This document shows, piece after piece, positions 33,430 through 43,548 of a DNA stretch of 64,000 nucleotides. A program made the translations under genes and the position numbers. The DNA comes from Bremia lactucae (taxonomy: Eukaryota; Oomycota; Peronosporomycetes; Peronosporales; Peronosporaceae): the NCBI RefSeq assembly GCF_004359215.1, contig NC_090610.1, positions 4,266,739-4,330,738 of the forward strand. The letters run 5' to 3'. Within the stretch, counting starts at the first letter, position 1. Each line of letters starts with the position of its first letter. The notes under the pieces were generated by a model, which saw only the letters and a program-made list of their open reading frames with translations, made no database searches and had not been told where the DNA came from.

Positions 33430-34384
33430 GAGTAGTTTGAGGCGTTCGTGCTCGGACAGCGAAGGGTCCCGTCCGAGGCACATAGCCCTGCTGCGGAGTT
33501 CGTCTCTCAGACTCAGAATGAGCTGAGGCATGAGCAGGCTAGGAGCGAGGCTCTTAACAGGACTGATGAAATGCTCTCCGCCCGGCCGCATCAGCCGATG
33601 CCCATTCGGATGAACCCGCCTAAGATTGATGGAACTGCAGCGCACACGATTGTCTACTAGCTGATAGCCGTGGAGAAATGCGGTGTGGCGCAGCTCATTG
33701 AGGACGACAGCCGGATGGTGTCGTACGCCATGTCGCACCTGCGCGAAAAGCCCCCAGAGTGGGCTTACTCGGCACATTTGGCGGACGTTAAGACCTTTCC
33801 TTGATGAGCGATCTATGAGACAAAGATTTGCGCCATGTATTAGCCGCCGCTCAACGAAGTAACGCTTCAGGCGCGCTTCTTTAAGGCGCGAGAGGCGAAG
33901 GAATCTCTGCAAGAGTATGTGCAGGAGATGCGATTGCTGTCGGCGTTCATTACTGTTAGTTCAATTCCGGAGCACATTAAGGTGCCCATGTTTATGAACG
34001 GACCACGGCATGGCCCATCGCGACAGGCCTTATTAAGAGAGGTGCCTTTGACGACGGAAGAGGCATTCCAAAAAAATGCCTTAGTTGAGGAGCAATCCTA
34101 CAACAGTGCCTCGGCGACAGCTTGGTATAAGCCGTCGGCCTAGAGGTCAGATGCTACTCCCATGGAGTTGTGAAATGCAGACGTTGTCTGCTTTAAATGC
34201 GGCAAGCGCGGCCATATCGTGGCTCTCTGCTCTGCCAGGGTCCCTGCTGTTGCGAAGACGCCCAGCAAGAGGAATCCTCCCCATAGGGCGATGGCAAGAA
34301 CAAGCGTGCGAGACGCATGAGCATCTGCATCGACCACAGAAGGGTCGGGAAATGCAGGAGCGCAGTAGGGGCGGGATGCCCTAC
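33430..34384 (+). pseudogene. gag: Gypsy-2 gag (broken, intact zinc knuckle)
   Basis: The plus strand encodes a complete Gypsy-type Gag in pieces: PPKIDGTAAHTIVY, an SHLREKPPEWAYSAHLAD segment, YQPPLNEVTLQARFFKAREA-like sequence, SLQEYVQEMRLLSAFIT, IPEHIKVPMFMNGPRHGPSR and VEEQSYNSASATAWYKP. The nucleocapsid knuckle CFKCGKRGHIVALC near 34189-34230 keeps a perfect CX2CX4HX4C. Stops are at about 33658, 33801, 33840 and 34141. It would form particles and bind RNA if repaired by evolution; as it stands it is not translatable as one protein. Confidence 0.75.
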
Positions 34385-34479
34385 TAACGCGGACTCTGAA
34401 GCTACCCCTAAATTCAGAGTTATCAAGCAAATGAGTAGCATAGTCCCTGAGGTCTCGTAATTTCGGACCTCAACCCTAC

Positions 34480-34980
34480 AGGTCTATAGCACTCAAGCAC
34501 GAGGCTATGACCAGGTAATGACCTTGTAAGACTCGCGGCTTTAAGAAAGAGACTGGCGGTGTTTGAATCGCTTTGCCAGGATGGTAAGCGAGAAGAGGCC
34601 ACCGTTCGTTTAGCGAACGGCGCGCTTGTTAAGTCTGAGGGAGTTCAAGTTGAACTTGTCTTCGGGTTAATGACTTCTCTTGTAGAAAAAATTCACAGTG
34701 CTAGGTATGGAGAGTCGCTATGACCTCATCCTAGGCGTGCATGGTTGGTAAAACACCAACCATGGATATACTGGCCTAGCTCGTGGAGACTGGGGTGGTG
34801 AAAAGGACGATGACAAGTAGTCATGCGTCCGAATGTCCTGCACAGACCCAAAAGCCTGTTGCAGTAGACGGCGAGCTGGCAGGAAGTCAAGCGCCGCATG
34901 AACCGACACAGTTCCTAGGGCCTGGTGCGGTTGGAAGGTGTGCATAAGCCAGTAGGGCAACGGCACCCGCTTCCCAGTCA
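34480..34980 (+). pseudogene. Gypsy-2 protease and linker (broken)
   Basis: The end of the retropepsin domain is visible as FTVLGMESRYDLILGVHGWL with a following P-W-I-Y-W, matching the general LILGMPWL...PWIDW block. The active-site DSG/DTG segment upstream (near 34510-34560) is not readable. A stop-rich linker follows. Confidence 0.55.
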
Positions 34981-36288
34981 AACGTTGTGGTCACTCGGAG
35001 AGCGAGTACCCGACAGATTTGGACGATCAAAGGCACGTCTAAACGAGTAGCCTTTGGATCAGATCATATTGAAGACGACAGGCCTTCGATCGAGGTGTCG
35101 AGGCCGTTAAAGACAAAACTGCGGAGGCACCCTCAGTTGAGGTGCTCCGACAAGATTTTAAATCTGCCGAGGAGATAATAGAACTCCCGGAGATGTCGTG
35201 GGATCTGTTCCTTGCCAAACAACTAAAAAGAAGAAAAGATCTACATAATAGTCACACCAGTTCCAGAAGAGAACTTGGTGGACTGTTGCTCGTCGTCCAC
35301 AATGGAAAAGAGTGTCCTTGAAACGACAAAAAGATACGATTTGCTGCTCAAAGGTCGGCTGCCTTGTGAGACAGTCCGTTTTTTGAGGTTGTGATGAAAC
35401 ATCGCGATATGTTCCCAGAAGAAGTGCCGAGCCGCCTACCAGCAAATAGGGGCATCAGGCACGAGATAGACCTCGAACCTGGCACCAAGTATTGTGTGAC
35501 CAGGCAATGGCCGTTGCCGAAAGAACAAGTCGATTATATCGATGAGTTCTCCGACAAACGAGCCAAGGCGGGACATGTGCGTAAGAGCAAATCGCCTCAC
35601 TGCAGCCCGACCTTTTGTGTGCGTAAAGCCACAGGTGGATGGCGCGTGGTTCATGCTTACAATCAGCTGAACACGGCGACCATACCGGCGCAAACGCCAA
35701 TTTCGCGAAAAGATGTATTGTTGAACTCCATGGGAAAGTCAACTATCTTTTCCGCGTTAGATTTGAAGGATGGCTACTATCGTGCACTCCTGAGAGAGTC
35801 CAATGTAGCCAAAACAGCTGTAAGCTCCCCAAGCGGTATGGCTTGTGATGCCCCAAGGGTTGAAAAACGAACCAGCGACATTCAACCGAGTGGTGGCTCA
35901 CGTGATGCGTCAGCACCAAGCCTACGCGCTCCATTTCTTTGACGATGTATTCGTGCATAGTGGGGCCGAGGATGGGCTGAGCGCAATAGAGTCGCACAAG
36001 CGTCATTTAGACGCTGTGTTGCAGACTTAAAAGGACGCCCAATTGTACGTCAACTTGCAAAAGTGCGTCATAGGGGTCCCTGAGATACCTGTACTGGGCT
36101 GCATCGTTGGTACACATGGTGTACGAGCAGACCTAGACAAGGTAAAGTCAGTAAAGGAATGGCCAATCCGACGGGCATGTGAAGGATTTGCGCCAATTCC
36201 TAATTACTTGCATAAATACAGCAAGAATTATGCTCAGCAAACTAACCCATTATACTGACTCCTTAAAAAGGACGCATACTGGGTTTGG
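34981..36288 (+). pseudogene. pol: Gypsy-2 linker and RT
   Basis: A 183-codon stretch (35391-35942) is open and contains EVPSRLPANRGIRHEIDLEP, TRQWPLPKEQVDYIDEF, FCVRKATGGWRVVHAYNQL and QTPISRKDVLLNSMGKSTIF, followed by SALDLKDGYY. This run is the fingers and palm of RT and includes the first catalytic Asp (LDLKDGYY). A small deletion shifts the frame at about 35840. MMPQGLKNEPATFNRVV and FFDDVFVHSGAED follow at 35845-36030 with the YxDD-type pair (here FFDD). A stop at 36028 precedes YVNLQKCVIGVPEIPVL. This is the best RT of the lineage in the window. Confidence 0.78.
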
Positions 36289-36982
36289 TTGGAAGATCAA
36301 AAAGATGCTTTCACATCAGTGAAGCAATTTCTTGTAGAGGCCTTGGACTTGGCATTGCCAGACGAGGATAAGCCTTCTAGCGTCGTCTGTGATGCAAATA
36401 ATTTTGCAATGGAAGCGTGCTCATGCAGAAGGATGACGACGGCGTTGACCGTGTCATCTCTTATCATTCCCGGCTTCTATAAGCCGCGGAACGAAATTAC
36501 CCTCTGCATGATAAAGCGCTACTTTCAATACAGCATGCTCTTGTCAAGTTTCGAGTGCACCGATTGGGCACCGAACCATTTGTGGTTTTTACAGATCATG
36601 CAATAGTGCGGACTGGAATAAGCTCACCGCACCTCTCGCCTAGAATGGCAAGATGGCTCACATTCTTCTCTGAATTTAATTTCAAAGTTGAATATAAGCC
36701 GGGAAAGTCGAATGTCTTGACTGATGCTTTATCGCGCAGACCATACTTCGAGAAAAGACACCAGGAAAGTGTGTCTAGTGCGAAAGCACAATTTCAGCCG
36801 TCGACGTTGGCAGCCATGAAGGCATACCACGTGACGAGCTCATTAGCCTCTGAGATAAAAGAGAGCTACAGTCAGGACGACCATTGTCGCCTGCTGTTGG
36901 ATCACTTTGGTGGACGAAAGGTACCCCTTCCGTCTTACCTGAAGGCTAAGCTAAATTGCTTTAGCCTCAGCGATCGCCTGTT
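36289..36982 (+). pseudogene. pol: Gypsy-2 RNase H and linker
   Basis: Segments: EDQKDAFTSVKQFLVEALDL, VVCDANNFAMEACS (catalytic Asp present), a frameshift at about 36410, then HRLGTEPFVVFTDHAIVRTG, SPRMARWLTFFSEFNFKVEY and KPGKSNVLTDALSRRP, all in one 149-codon ORF (36555-37004). The frameshift and nearby stops are shared exactly with the copy at 55840-56500. Confidence 0.75.
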
Positions 36983-37603
36983 ATGGTATCAGCTGTCACC
37001 TTGAGAATAAATGTGCCTTACGACACAGATCTCAAGCTGATGATCCTCCATGAGCTCCATGATGCACCACCGAGTGGTCATCTGGGCCGTGTAAAGACAT
37101 TTCTAAACGTGTCAGAGGAATTTTGGTGGCCACAGGTGGCCAACTATATTAGCTTCTGCGAACAGTGTCAGCACGTAAAGCCTGCACCGTCCAGCAGTGC
37201 GCCATTAAAGCCGCTACCGATTCCAACGAATTGTTGGATGTCGGTAAGTCTGGACTTCATGTTTAGCATGCCGCCTGATCATAAGGGTCGGACAGGGCTA
37301 GTCGTCTTTGTAGACAGACTGAGCAAGATGGTGCATTTAGCACCATGTAAGACATCGATCACAGGCAAGGAGGCAGCTCTCTTGTTCCTGGATCATGTTT
37401 ACCGACTACACGGGATGCCCGAGTCCATAGTATCGGACCGGGGTCCACGTTTTACGTCTGGGTTTTGGCGTCATGTGTTCGAGCTGCTAGGTAGCAAGCT
37501 CCACATGTCGACCGCAGATCATCCCCAGACCGATGGCCAAACAGAACGTGCCAATCGGATCGTGGCGGATGTCTTACGCACTATAGCAACTCCCAAAGAT
37601 TAG
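36983..37603 (+). CDS. pol: Gypsy-2 integrase, open and with all catalytic motifs
   Basis: A 206-codon open frame covering almost the whole integrase, which would join element cDNA to host DNA in the nucleus. The zinc domain has ELHDAPPSGHLGRVKTF (two His) and CEQCQHVKPAP (two Cys). The catalytic core has SLDFMFSMPPD (Asp 1), ESIVSDRGPRFTSGFW (Asp 2) and HPQTDGQTERANRIV (Glu 3). The chosen start is simply the ORF start; in an intact element this would be part of the Pol polyprotein, continuous with the RNase H linker upstream. A TAG at 37601 ends it before the C-terminal domain. Other integrases in the window have lost at least one acidic residue or are truncated. Confidence 0.7.
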   Translation: MVSAVTLRINVPYDTDLKLMILHELHDAPPSGHLGRVKTFLNVSEEFWWPQVANYISFCEQCQHVKPAPSSSAPLKPLPIPTNCWMSVSLDFMFSMPPDHKGRTGLVVFVDRLSKMVHLAPCKTSITGKEAALLFLDHVYRLHGMPESIVSDRGPRFTSGFWRHVFELLGSKLHMSTADHPQTDGQTERANRIVADVLRTIATPKD

Positions 37604-38518
37604 AGCAAGCAATTGTACTTTGTGGAGCTCGCTAAAAATAACAGTGTCCACGCCAGTACGGTGAGACATCGTTTTCTATAAACGGACTGCTCCATCCTCG
37701 GATGCCAGTCTCGTTTGTGCGCGCCCGAGTTTTAGTGGGGGAGGGCCCCTCACTACGCTCGGTGCGAAAGAGGGACATAGCTTCGTCAATATGACGATGA
37801 CCCGCGAGGGTATCATCTCAACGACGAAACTTGCCTTAGTGACCCTGCCGGGTTGGCAGTGGTCAGTATGTAGTCACGGCAAGGAATGCATGTGCTCTCA
37901 CACAATAGCGATGTTTCGTTGCTTACAACTACGTCCTACGAACGATTCCGGCGATGTCATAGGCGAGTTGAATGCTAAAAGCCTGAGCGAGGCTTAACAC
38001 TTTGTGGATGAGCGATTAGCCATCCCACGAAAAGTCCGTGACCGTGGCGCAACGGCAAGCGCACAAGATAAACAAAAGAATGCTGACTGAAATGGTCGCA
38101 AAAATAATGAATGCTTAAGTGTTCGACATAAAGTACTGTTAAGTACTGTTACTCTACCTAAAATCGCAATTTTTGTACTACCTGGGGGTACTTAAAATTA
38201 TTGCTACGTTACATTGGGCCATTTACTGTGGTCGAGAAGGTCAAAGACCTAAATTATAGGCTCACCCTCCCGCCATATATGAAGATGCACCCCGTCTTTT
38301 ACGTGGGTCGTCTCAAACGGTATGTGGACCCAGATGAGGTCACATATTCCCATCAGTCTAAGGAGACTGTTGGTGACACCGACCATGGGTTCAGTATTAA
38401 ACAGATGGGGGAAATGAGGAAGGCGAAAGACTTGCCTCCGACCTTCTCTTCCCATGAGAACGTAACGGACTCGGAGAGCGAGAGATACCACGCGCGTAAT
38501 ACGGTTCCTCAGCATTAA
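37604..38518 (+). pseudogene. pol: Gypsy-2 integrase C-terminal domain (separated by stops)
   Basis: After the stop at 37601 the spacer is shifted several times. From 38201 an open 105-codon piece begins with YIGPFTVVEKVKDLNYRLTL, PPYMKMHPVFYVGRLKRYVD and PDEVTYSHQS. This is the SH3-like end domain that follows the integrase core in Gypsy elements. I do not see a clear chromodomain after it. Confidence 0.7.
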
Positions 38519-38582
38519 CTTCTTAAAGATGTCCAGCCGAAGTTTCAAGCGTTCGTAACCCTGACGATTTTTCGCGCGAGCA

Positions 38583-38849
38583 TCATGAAGCCGAGGTCAG
38601 TAGCAAGACTTGACCCTCGAAATCCCCAATGCGTCGTTCAGCAGCGCTTAATGCCTGCAACTGAACGATCGCGGGAAAGGCAGCAGCGATTATGTGGGCA
38701 AAATCGCCACTCCTATCGAGCGCCGCCTGCACTGATTGGATGCGGATGGGAATCAACGCTTCCTTGCTAAAAGTTTGCTTGCCCACCGCTCCGTGAGGAA
38801 GAAGCATCAAATCCTCGTCCAGTGGAGAGGATACCCGAAAATTCACCAT
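38583..38849 (-). pseudogene. aORF2 C-terminal part (antisense gene of Gypsy-2)
   Basis: An 88-codon minus-strand frame with GQTFSKEALIPIR-like sequence and IQSVQAALDRSGDFAHIIAA, rich in Ala, Leu and charged residues, possibly helical. It begins next to the words GCTTGCCCACCGCTCCGTGA, which also occur near 10943 in the other Gypsy-2 copy. It converges with the pol frame that ends at 38518. The N-terminal two thirds of aORF2 are not present here because other sequence begins near 38975. Confidence 0.45.
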
Positions 38850-38974
38850 GTCTTGTCAAAGCCTTAAAGTTGACTTAGTGACAAACAAGCCGGGCTTGCA
38901 TTCACGTCCCATACCATTAAGCACAGAGGTCTTTGTAACTAAGCCCTGTTTATCCTCTCCTCCTAATGGTTTAC

Positions 38975-39550
38975 CGACCCTAGTTCTTCCCCAGTAGACC
39001 GCCCGGCCCCACTCGGCGTTTCCCGCACCGTACAGCTTTCTGGTATAAGGTGGGATTGATGCTTCGAGCTTTGCGCGAATTGCGCAACGGACAAGCCGGG
39101 CGCAAGTGCTTAGTGCTTTCTCGCATATAACATCTACGATGTTTGAATGCTATTCCACAGCTTTTCTTCTCCTTACTAATAGACAAATCTGATGCGCTCG
39201 ACGGGCTTTCCAATATTTCTGCGTACCAACGCGAGAGGACTTAAAGTCGAACTCAGCGCGTAACCCCATGGCAATTGCCGCTTCTAAAGTAACGGGATGA
39301 GATTGGTACAATTCCGTTTGGGCAACCCCCGCATTAAGGTCTTCCATTATGAACGAATAATTTAACCACTTCTTGCCCTCGGCCTTGATGTATAGCGGCA
39401 AAAAGAGCTCTTAACTCCTGGGCGTAGTCTCCTAGGATCGGTCTACCCTGACGAGCCGCTAAATATCGTGATCGTGTGCGAGAAATCTGATTAGATGGGA
39501 CAAACATGCTAGTCAGATGATGTTTTGGCAAATCACACCCCACGAGAGGC
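38975..39550 (-). pseudogene. gag: Gypsy gag fragment, minus strand
   Basis: In minus-strand order: MFVPSNQISRTRSRYLAARQ, PILGDYAQELRALFAAI, then VTLEAAIAMGLRAEFDFKSS, the classical capsid segment of Gypsy Gag. A degraded Cys/His region follows at 38980-39213. The capsid start at 39550 joins aORF1-like sequence directly, so this is a chimera of two elements. Confidence 0.6.
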
Positions 39551-40913
39551 AAGGTAAACCTGCCTACTTGGACGAGCGGTGCAACTTATAGGGTGCACCA
39601 ACTAAGTACCTGTTTTCAATCCTGTCACATGCCATAACCAGTTTGTCAAACTAGGTCTCGCAGCCTACGATTTGCACATTCTGTATGAATGCTCCCGAAG
39701 CGTAAAACTAAAAGGAGTTGCATCCTTAGCACGCGTCCAAGTGTAACATCGATGCCAAAAACGCATCGATGAAGAATTCGTTTTTGTTGTCACCAAACTG
39801 TGAAGTCTGGATGAGTGACGACGGGATCTTATACCGCTCGTTGGTCATATACCGTTCGTTGGTCATAGCAGACCAACGAACCAAGTTGCCCTTTGCAGGC
39901 AACCAAGACTCTTTTCGGGAGCGAACCGCAACGAATTGCGGTCTCCGTTCCTTTGGTTAATGCTAAGTTGCAGACTAACATTCTGTTGAAGTGATCTTTA
40001 CAATCCTTCGTTCCTGGTGGTACATTTTAGCATTCCCGGTACGGGGGCTCTTTAGATCGGAGTCATTACAAGATGACTCCTCATCAATATAGTCCGAGGA
40101 ATGGAACATCTTGGAGATTAATATCTGATCTCTCTCGTCTTAACCCACCGTTTTATGACAAAATTGCTCAGATAAAGATCTGGAGGCCAAAATTATATTT
40201 AAATGAAATTAGAGTAAGGTCGTAATATTAAATATAGTTCAGTTCCCCGTTTGATCTAAAACCGTCAAATGCGTTACTAAGGCTTGCCAATGATCTGTGA
40301 TAGTACAAAGCCGCATGTACACACTCGCAAGCATAGATATCGCTCAGGTCTACGAACCATTGGTCCCTTGAACTAGGATTCATTAAGTTATACGAGCTTG
40401 TACGACTTACGAAGTTGTTAAACTTCTTAAGACTATAGAACTAAGCGACTCTTTAAGTATAGAGGAGCGAAGTAGCTTCGCTACACCTGGAAGCACTCGC
40501 AGGCAATTTACACTTGATAATTAATTAAATTTAGCCTCTTCTGGCATGGATATCTTCCCCAAACTTTCAAAGCGAAACGAGTAGCATATAAGAAGCTCAG
40601 AACTTTGTATGGGCTCGATCACATAGATCACAACCTTTCCCAGGCCCAGATGTTCTTGATGCAAGGCCTAAAGACTTAATATGAATCCTCTCTTATCGGG
40701 CAGCAAAGGATCACTTAGCGGAACTCGGTACAATCCTGTACCTGATCCGGAGCCTAAGGCTCGCCCTCTTGCTGTCAGTGTTAACACATATGAGGGCAAA
40801 GAGGAAGGAAATCTCCTTTTCTGGATTAAATAAACGAAAACGTCCATAGCCTCCGTCATGGCTATATTTAAGCTCGGTAGGAAAGCGAGTAAGTAAGCAC
40901 TCACATGTAGCAC
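39551..40913 (-). pseudogene. aORF1-like sequence, minus strand, copy c
   Basis: The minus-strand blocks SGAFIQNVQIVGCETWFDKL, YLVGAPYKLHRSSK and AGLPCLSWG match the aORF1 blocks GREVWLDKLNAF, GARYKLYCLS and GIPCLSWGDPC at 42540-42690. Upstream, KESWLPAKGNLVRWS matches RPWLPSRRNLIRWS near 42320. Further upstream (40668-40913) the assignment is uncertain. Stops are frequent. It ends at a junction with the capsid fragment near 39550. Confidence 0.5.
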
Positions 40914-40929
40914 GTCTAAAGACGTCGCA

Positions 40930-41095
40930 CTTCCCGCGTCTCCTGCTGCTTTAGGGTGAAGCCCATGCCCCTAGAATTGCGTACTCCCTTAGAGACTCTC
41001 ACTGGAGGACGTGCATCTCTTCTGAGAAGCGCGAAGGGATTGATAGCTTACAATTCTTTTACGAGCTCACGAAGCGCTCGTTTTCCCAAGGTTTT
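40930..41095 (+). pseudogene. aORF1 fragment cut by LTR, copy d
   Basis: The plus strand encodes EAREGIDSLQFFYELTKRSF and SQG, matching MREGIENLQSYYERGKRSF and SDG of copy e. It ends at 41099, where the LTR at 41100 starts. Confidence 0.5.
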
Positions 41096-41099
41096 TTTG

Positions 41100-41611
41100 T
41101 GTAACAAGGCACATTTCACTAGTGCTGACCAGTACTAGTTAATCATACACTGATTACAGTGTAGGATAGGTGCCTCGAAGCTTCACGTACACAAAGGTAC
41201 CGAGGACGATTTCTTAAGAAGCTAAGGGTCTTCAGAGTAAAGGTCTAGACTAAGGCCTTAGAATAGAGAAAAGGTAAGACTGTATTAATCTATTCACATT
41301 CCTACGAAACGATCTTCTACTTACTACTGAACCTATTATATTAATAAGTAACAAGGTATGGCACCTTCTTGCGCACCGCACAATCGTGTCTTAAACCGAT
41401 TGGCGGGGTTGATTTAAACTTAAATCAACCAATCAATAGAACTAATGTCTAATTGCATCAATATTACCAAATTTGGTATTAATGGAACTATTGAAGTCAA
41501 AATTAATAAAGATAATAATTTTAAACTTCTTCATTTATTTCCTCTCATAGGAAATATTATTTCCTATTCCTCCTATAGGATATAATACTTGTGTAACGGG
41601 ACCCCGTTACA
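41100..41611 (-). repeat. LTR next to minus-strand Gypsy-1 element 3
   Basis: Bounded by TGTAACAAGG at 41100 and CCCGTTACA ending at 41611, 512 bp. The right end carries the near-palindrome TGTAACGGGACCCCGTTACA (41592-41611), so the terminal word occurs twice face to face. Flanking 5-mers differ (TTTTG and CTCAC), so there is no target-site duplication. Its position left of a minus-strand element makes it the likely 3' LTR. Confidence 0.55.
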
Positions 41612-41758
41612 CTCACCACCACTTAACCAACAGTCACCATAGTGACTGATGTAGGGTGAAACGATATACTATTATGTCTTTCCCTTTAATTTTTGTATGT
41701 TGATTTTAACAATAATTCCGATTTTATTTTCATAAATTGATTTTGACCGAAATCAACA

Positions 41759-43548
41759 TGGCGACTAATAAGTCTGTGCGCGTGGCCCGTGAGGCCGCAA
41801 AGCTGACAGCTGCACGGTACAGTGCAGCTGTTGGTAATGAAATTTATCAATGGACGCTAATACGTCTACTGCGGGGAATACGTCACCTACTCCCATTGGA
41901 GGTGACGATGACAAGTCATCTGCTACACCGACTGTAGGTGAGTGGACCAAGTCACCGGCATCGCCGGACTCAGTGTCTACTGTAAAGGCCGCTGGATCAC
42001 CCGGGGCCGAGTCCGTTAAGCCTTCAGGTTCTAACGTGACAACTAGAGGGGTGATGACGAGGTTATTCGACTCGTCGAACCTCTTTGGTGAGGAGTCATC
42101 ATCCGATGACTCCGTGAGCGATGACCACTCTGGTAACGTTAGCATGCGTCACCCAGAAAATTAAGTGGTCGCGAGGGGAAGAGTGCTGCTGGTGGTGATA
42201 GTTTGCATCACCAGGAAGGGAGTGATTCTAGAGATCGCTCCAAGGGCTAAGTTAACGTTGACGTTAACATGAGCCAACACGAGAGGGATCGCAATACGTT
42301 GCGGTTCGCTCCTGAAAATCGGCCTTGGTTGCCCTCTAGGAGAAACCTCATTCGTTGGTCTGTATGAACAACGATCGATGTCATATTCCGCTATTCAACT
42401 CATCCAGGTTTCACATGCCCGGTGAGGATGAGACGAAATTCCTCACCGATGCCTTTTCCGGCATCGGTGGTACTCCTCTAAGCTGACAAAGGATGTCAAA
42501 CCTTTGCGCTAAACTTCGACAGCTTTTATACAGCATGTACAAAAATAGGCCGTGAGGTCTGGCTTGACAAGCTAAATGCTTTCCGTGAGCGGTTCGAGAA
42601 ACAGACCGTAGTCGGTGCATGATATAAGCTGTACTGTTTGTCTTAGGAGACAGGGATTCCTTGCCTCTCGTGGGGGGACCCATGCTCCTGCTGTTTTAAG
42701 GGTGCAGGTCATGCCCCAAAAGAAAGCATATTTCTTAAAGATCTTCATTGGAGAACGCTCATCTCTTACGAGATGCGTGAAGGGATTGAGAACCTCCAAT
42801 CCTATTACGAGCGCGGAAAGCGCTCGTTCTCCGATGGACCTTCTGTCAAGGAGGATGGGGCTGTTCGTACTGCAAGACGAAACCTGGAACGTCCAACATC
42901 AATTGGGAACGAGGCTCCTAGCTATCATGTGAGGGTGGATACCCTCGCCAACGAACGAGATATCTCGTTCGAACTCTATTTACCTCTGGGTGGTTCGAAA
43001 AGCTTTCAACAAGAAAATGCTTCTCACCACTCGAATCCGTCAATGGATGTGGAGGGGGGGGGTCGGGTTCGCCTCGTTTGACGAACCCGAATCAACATCA
43101 TGATTCGGATCACGCCCTTTATTTTTTGAGAAAGGATTCTGATCACGAGCGATCCCGTCGCCGCGAGTTAGCGGTGATGGCTAATAATGTTTCTCGTGAC
43201 CAGTTGGTAGATTAAAATTGTGTGCAGGTTGCGACGGATCAACTGGCGAACGAGAGGACACATCAGTTCCTTCAAAACGAGATGGTGACAGCTCGTCAGA
43301 AGATCATTCCCTTGGAGAAAAAATGAGTGGATCGTCTGATTCAAGACAATCAGAGTCGGTACCGAGAAGATACGGCTTTGGCTCGGAACCATGAAGCTTT
43401 GGTGAATGCCCTAGACTGTTCCGGTGAAATCCGGAACCGGAAGAAGTCTCGTACTGATGGTACGGCGGAGACGCTGAACATAAGACGTAGGATGCGTACG
43501 CATACTAAGAGGCAGCTCGATCGTGTACACATTGCCTTGGCGATGTAG
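41759..43548 (+). pseudogene. aORF1 (antisense gene of Gypsy-1), copy e, most complete
   Basis: The plus-strand start MATNKSVRVAREAAKLTAAR is basic and about 150 bp from the LTR edge. After a frameshift a 104-codon acidic Ser-rich stretch follows (41850-42164), ending MTRLFDSSNLFGEESSSDDS. Next come FHMPGEDETKFLTDAF, GREVWLDKLNAFRERFEK, GARYKLYCLS, GIPCLSWGDPC, ISYEMREGIENLQSYYERGK and GNEAPSYHVRVDTLANERD. It ends in a coiled-coil-like tail (VDRLIQDNQSRYREDTALA). The tail overlaps the integrase C-terminal domain on the other strand. Frameshifts and stops make it non-functional here, but block order agrees with copies a to d. No known family is recognised. Confidence 0.6.

Noticed and set aside
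33394..33912. Minus-strand 172-codon ORF
   Set aside because: Shadow of the Gypsy-2 gag capsid region on the plus strand, where the Gag motifs are clear.
41850..42164. Secreted RxLR-type effector
   Set aside because: The acidic Ser-rich ORF has no signal peptide and no RxLR-dEER motif; its block order matches aORF1 of Gypsy elements.
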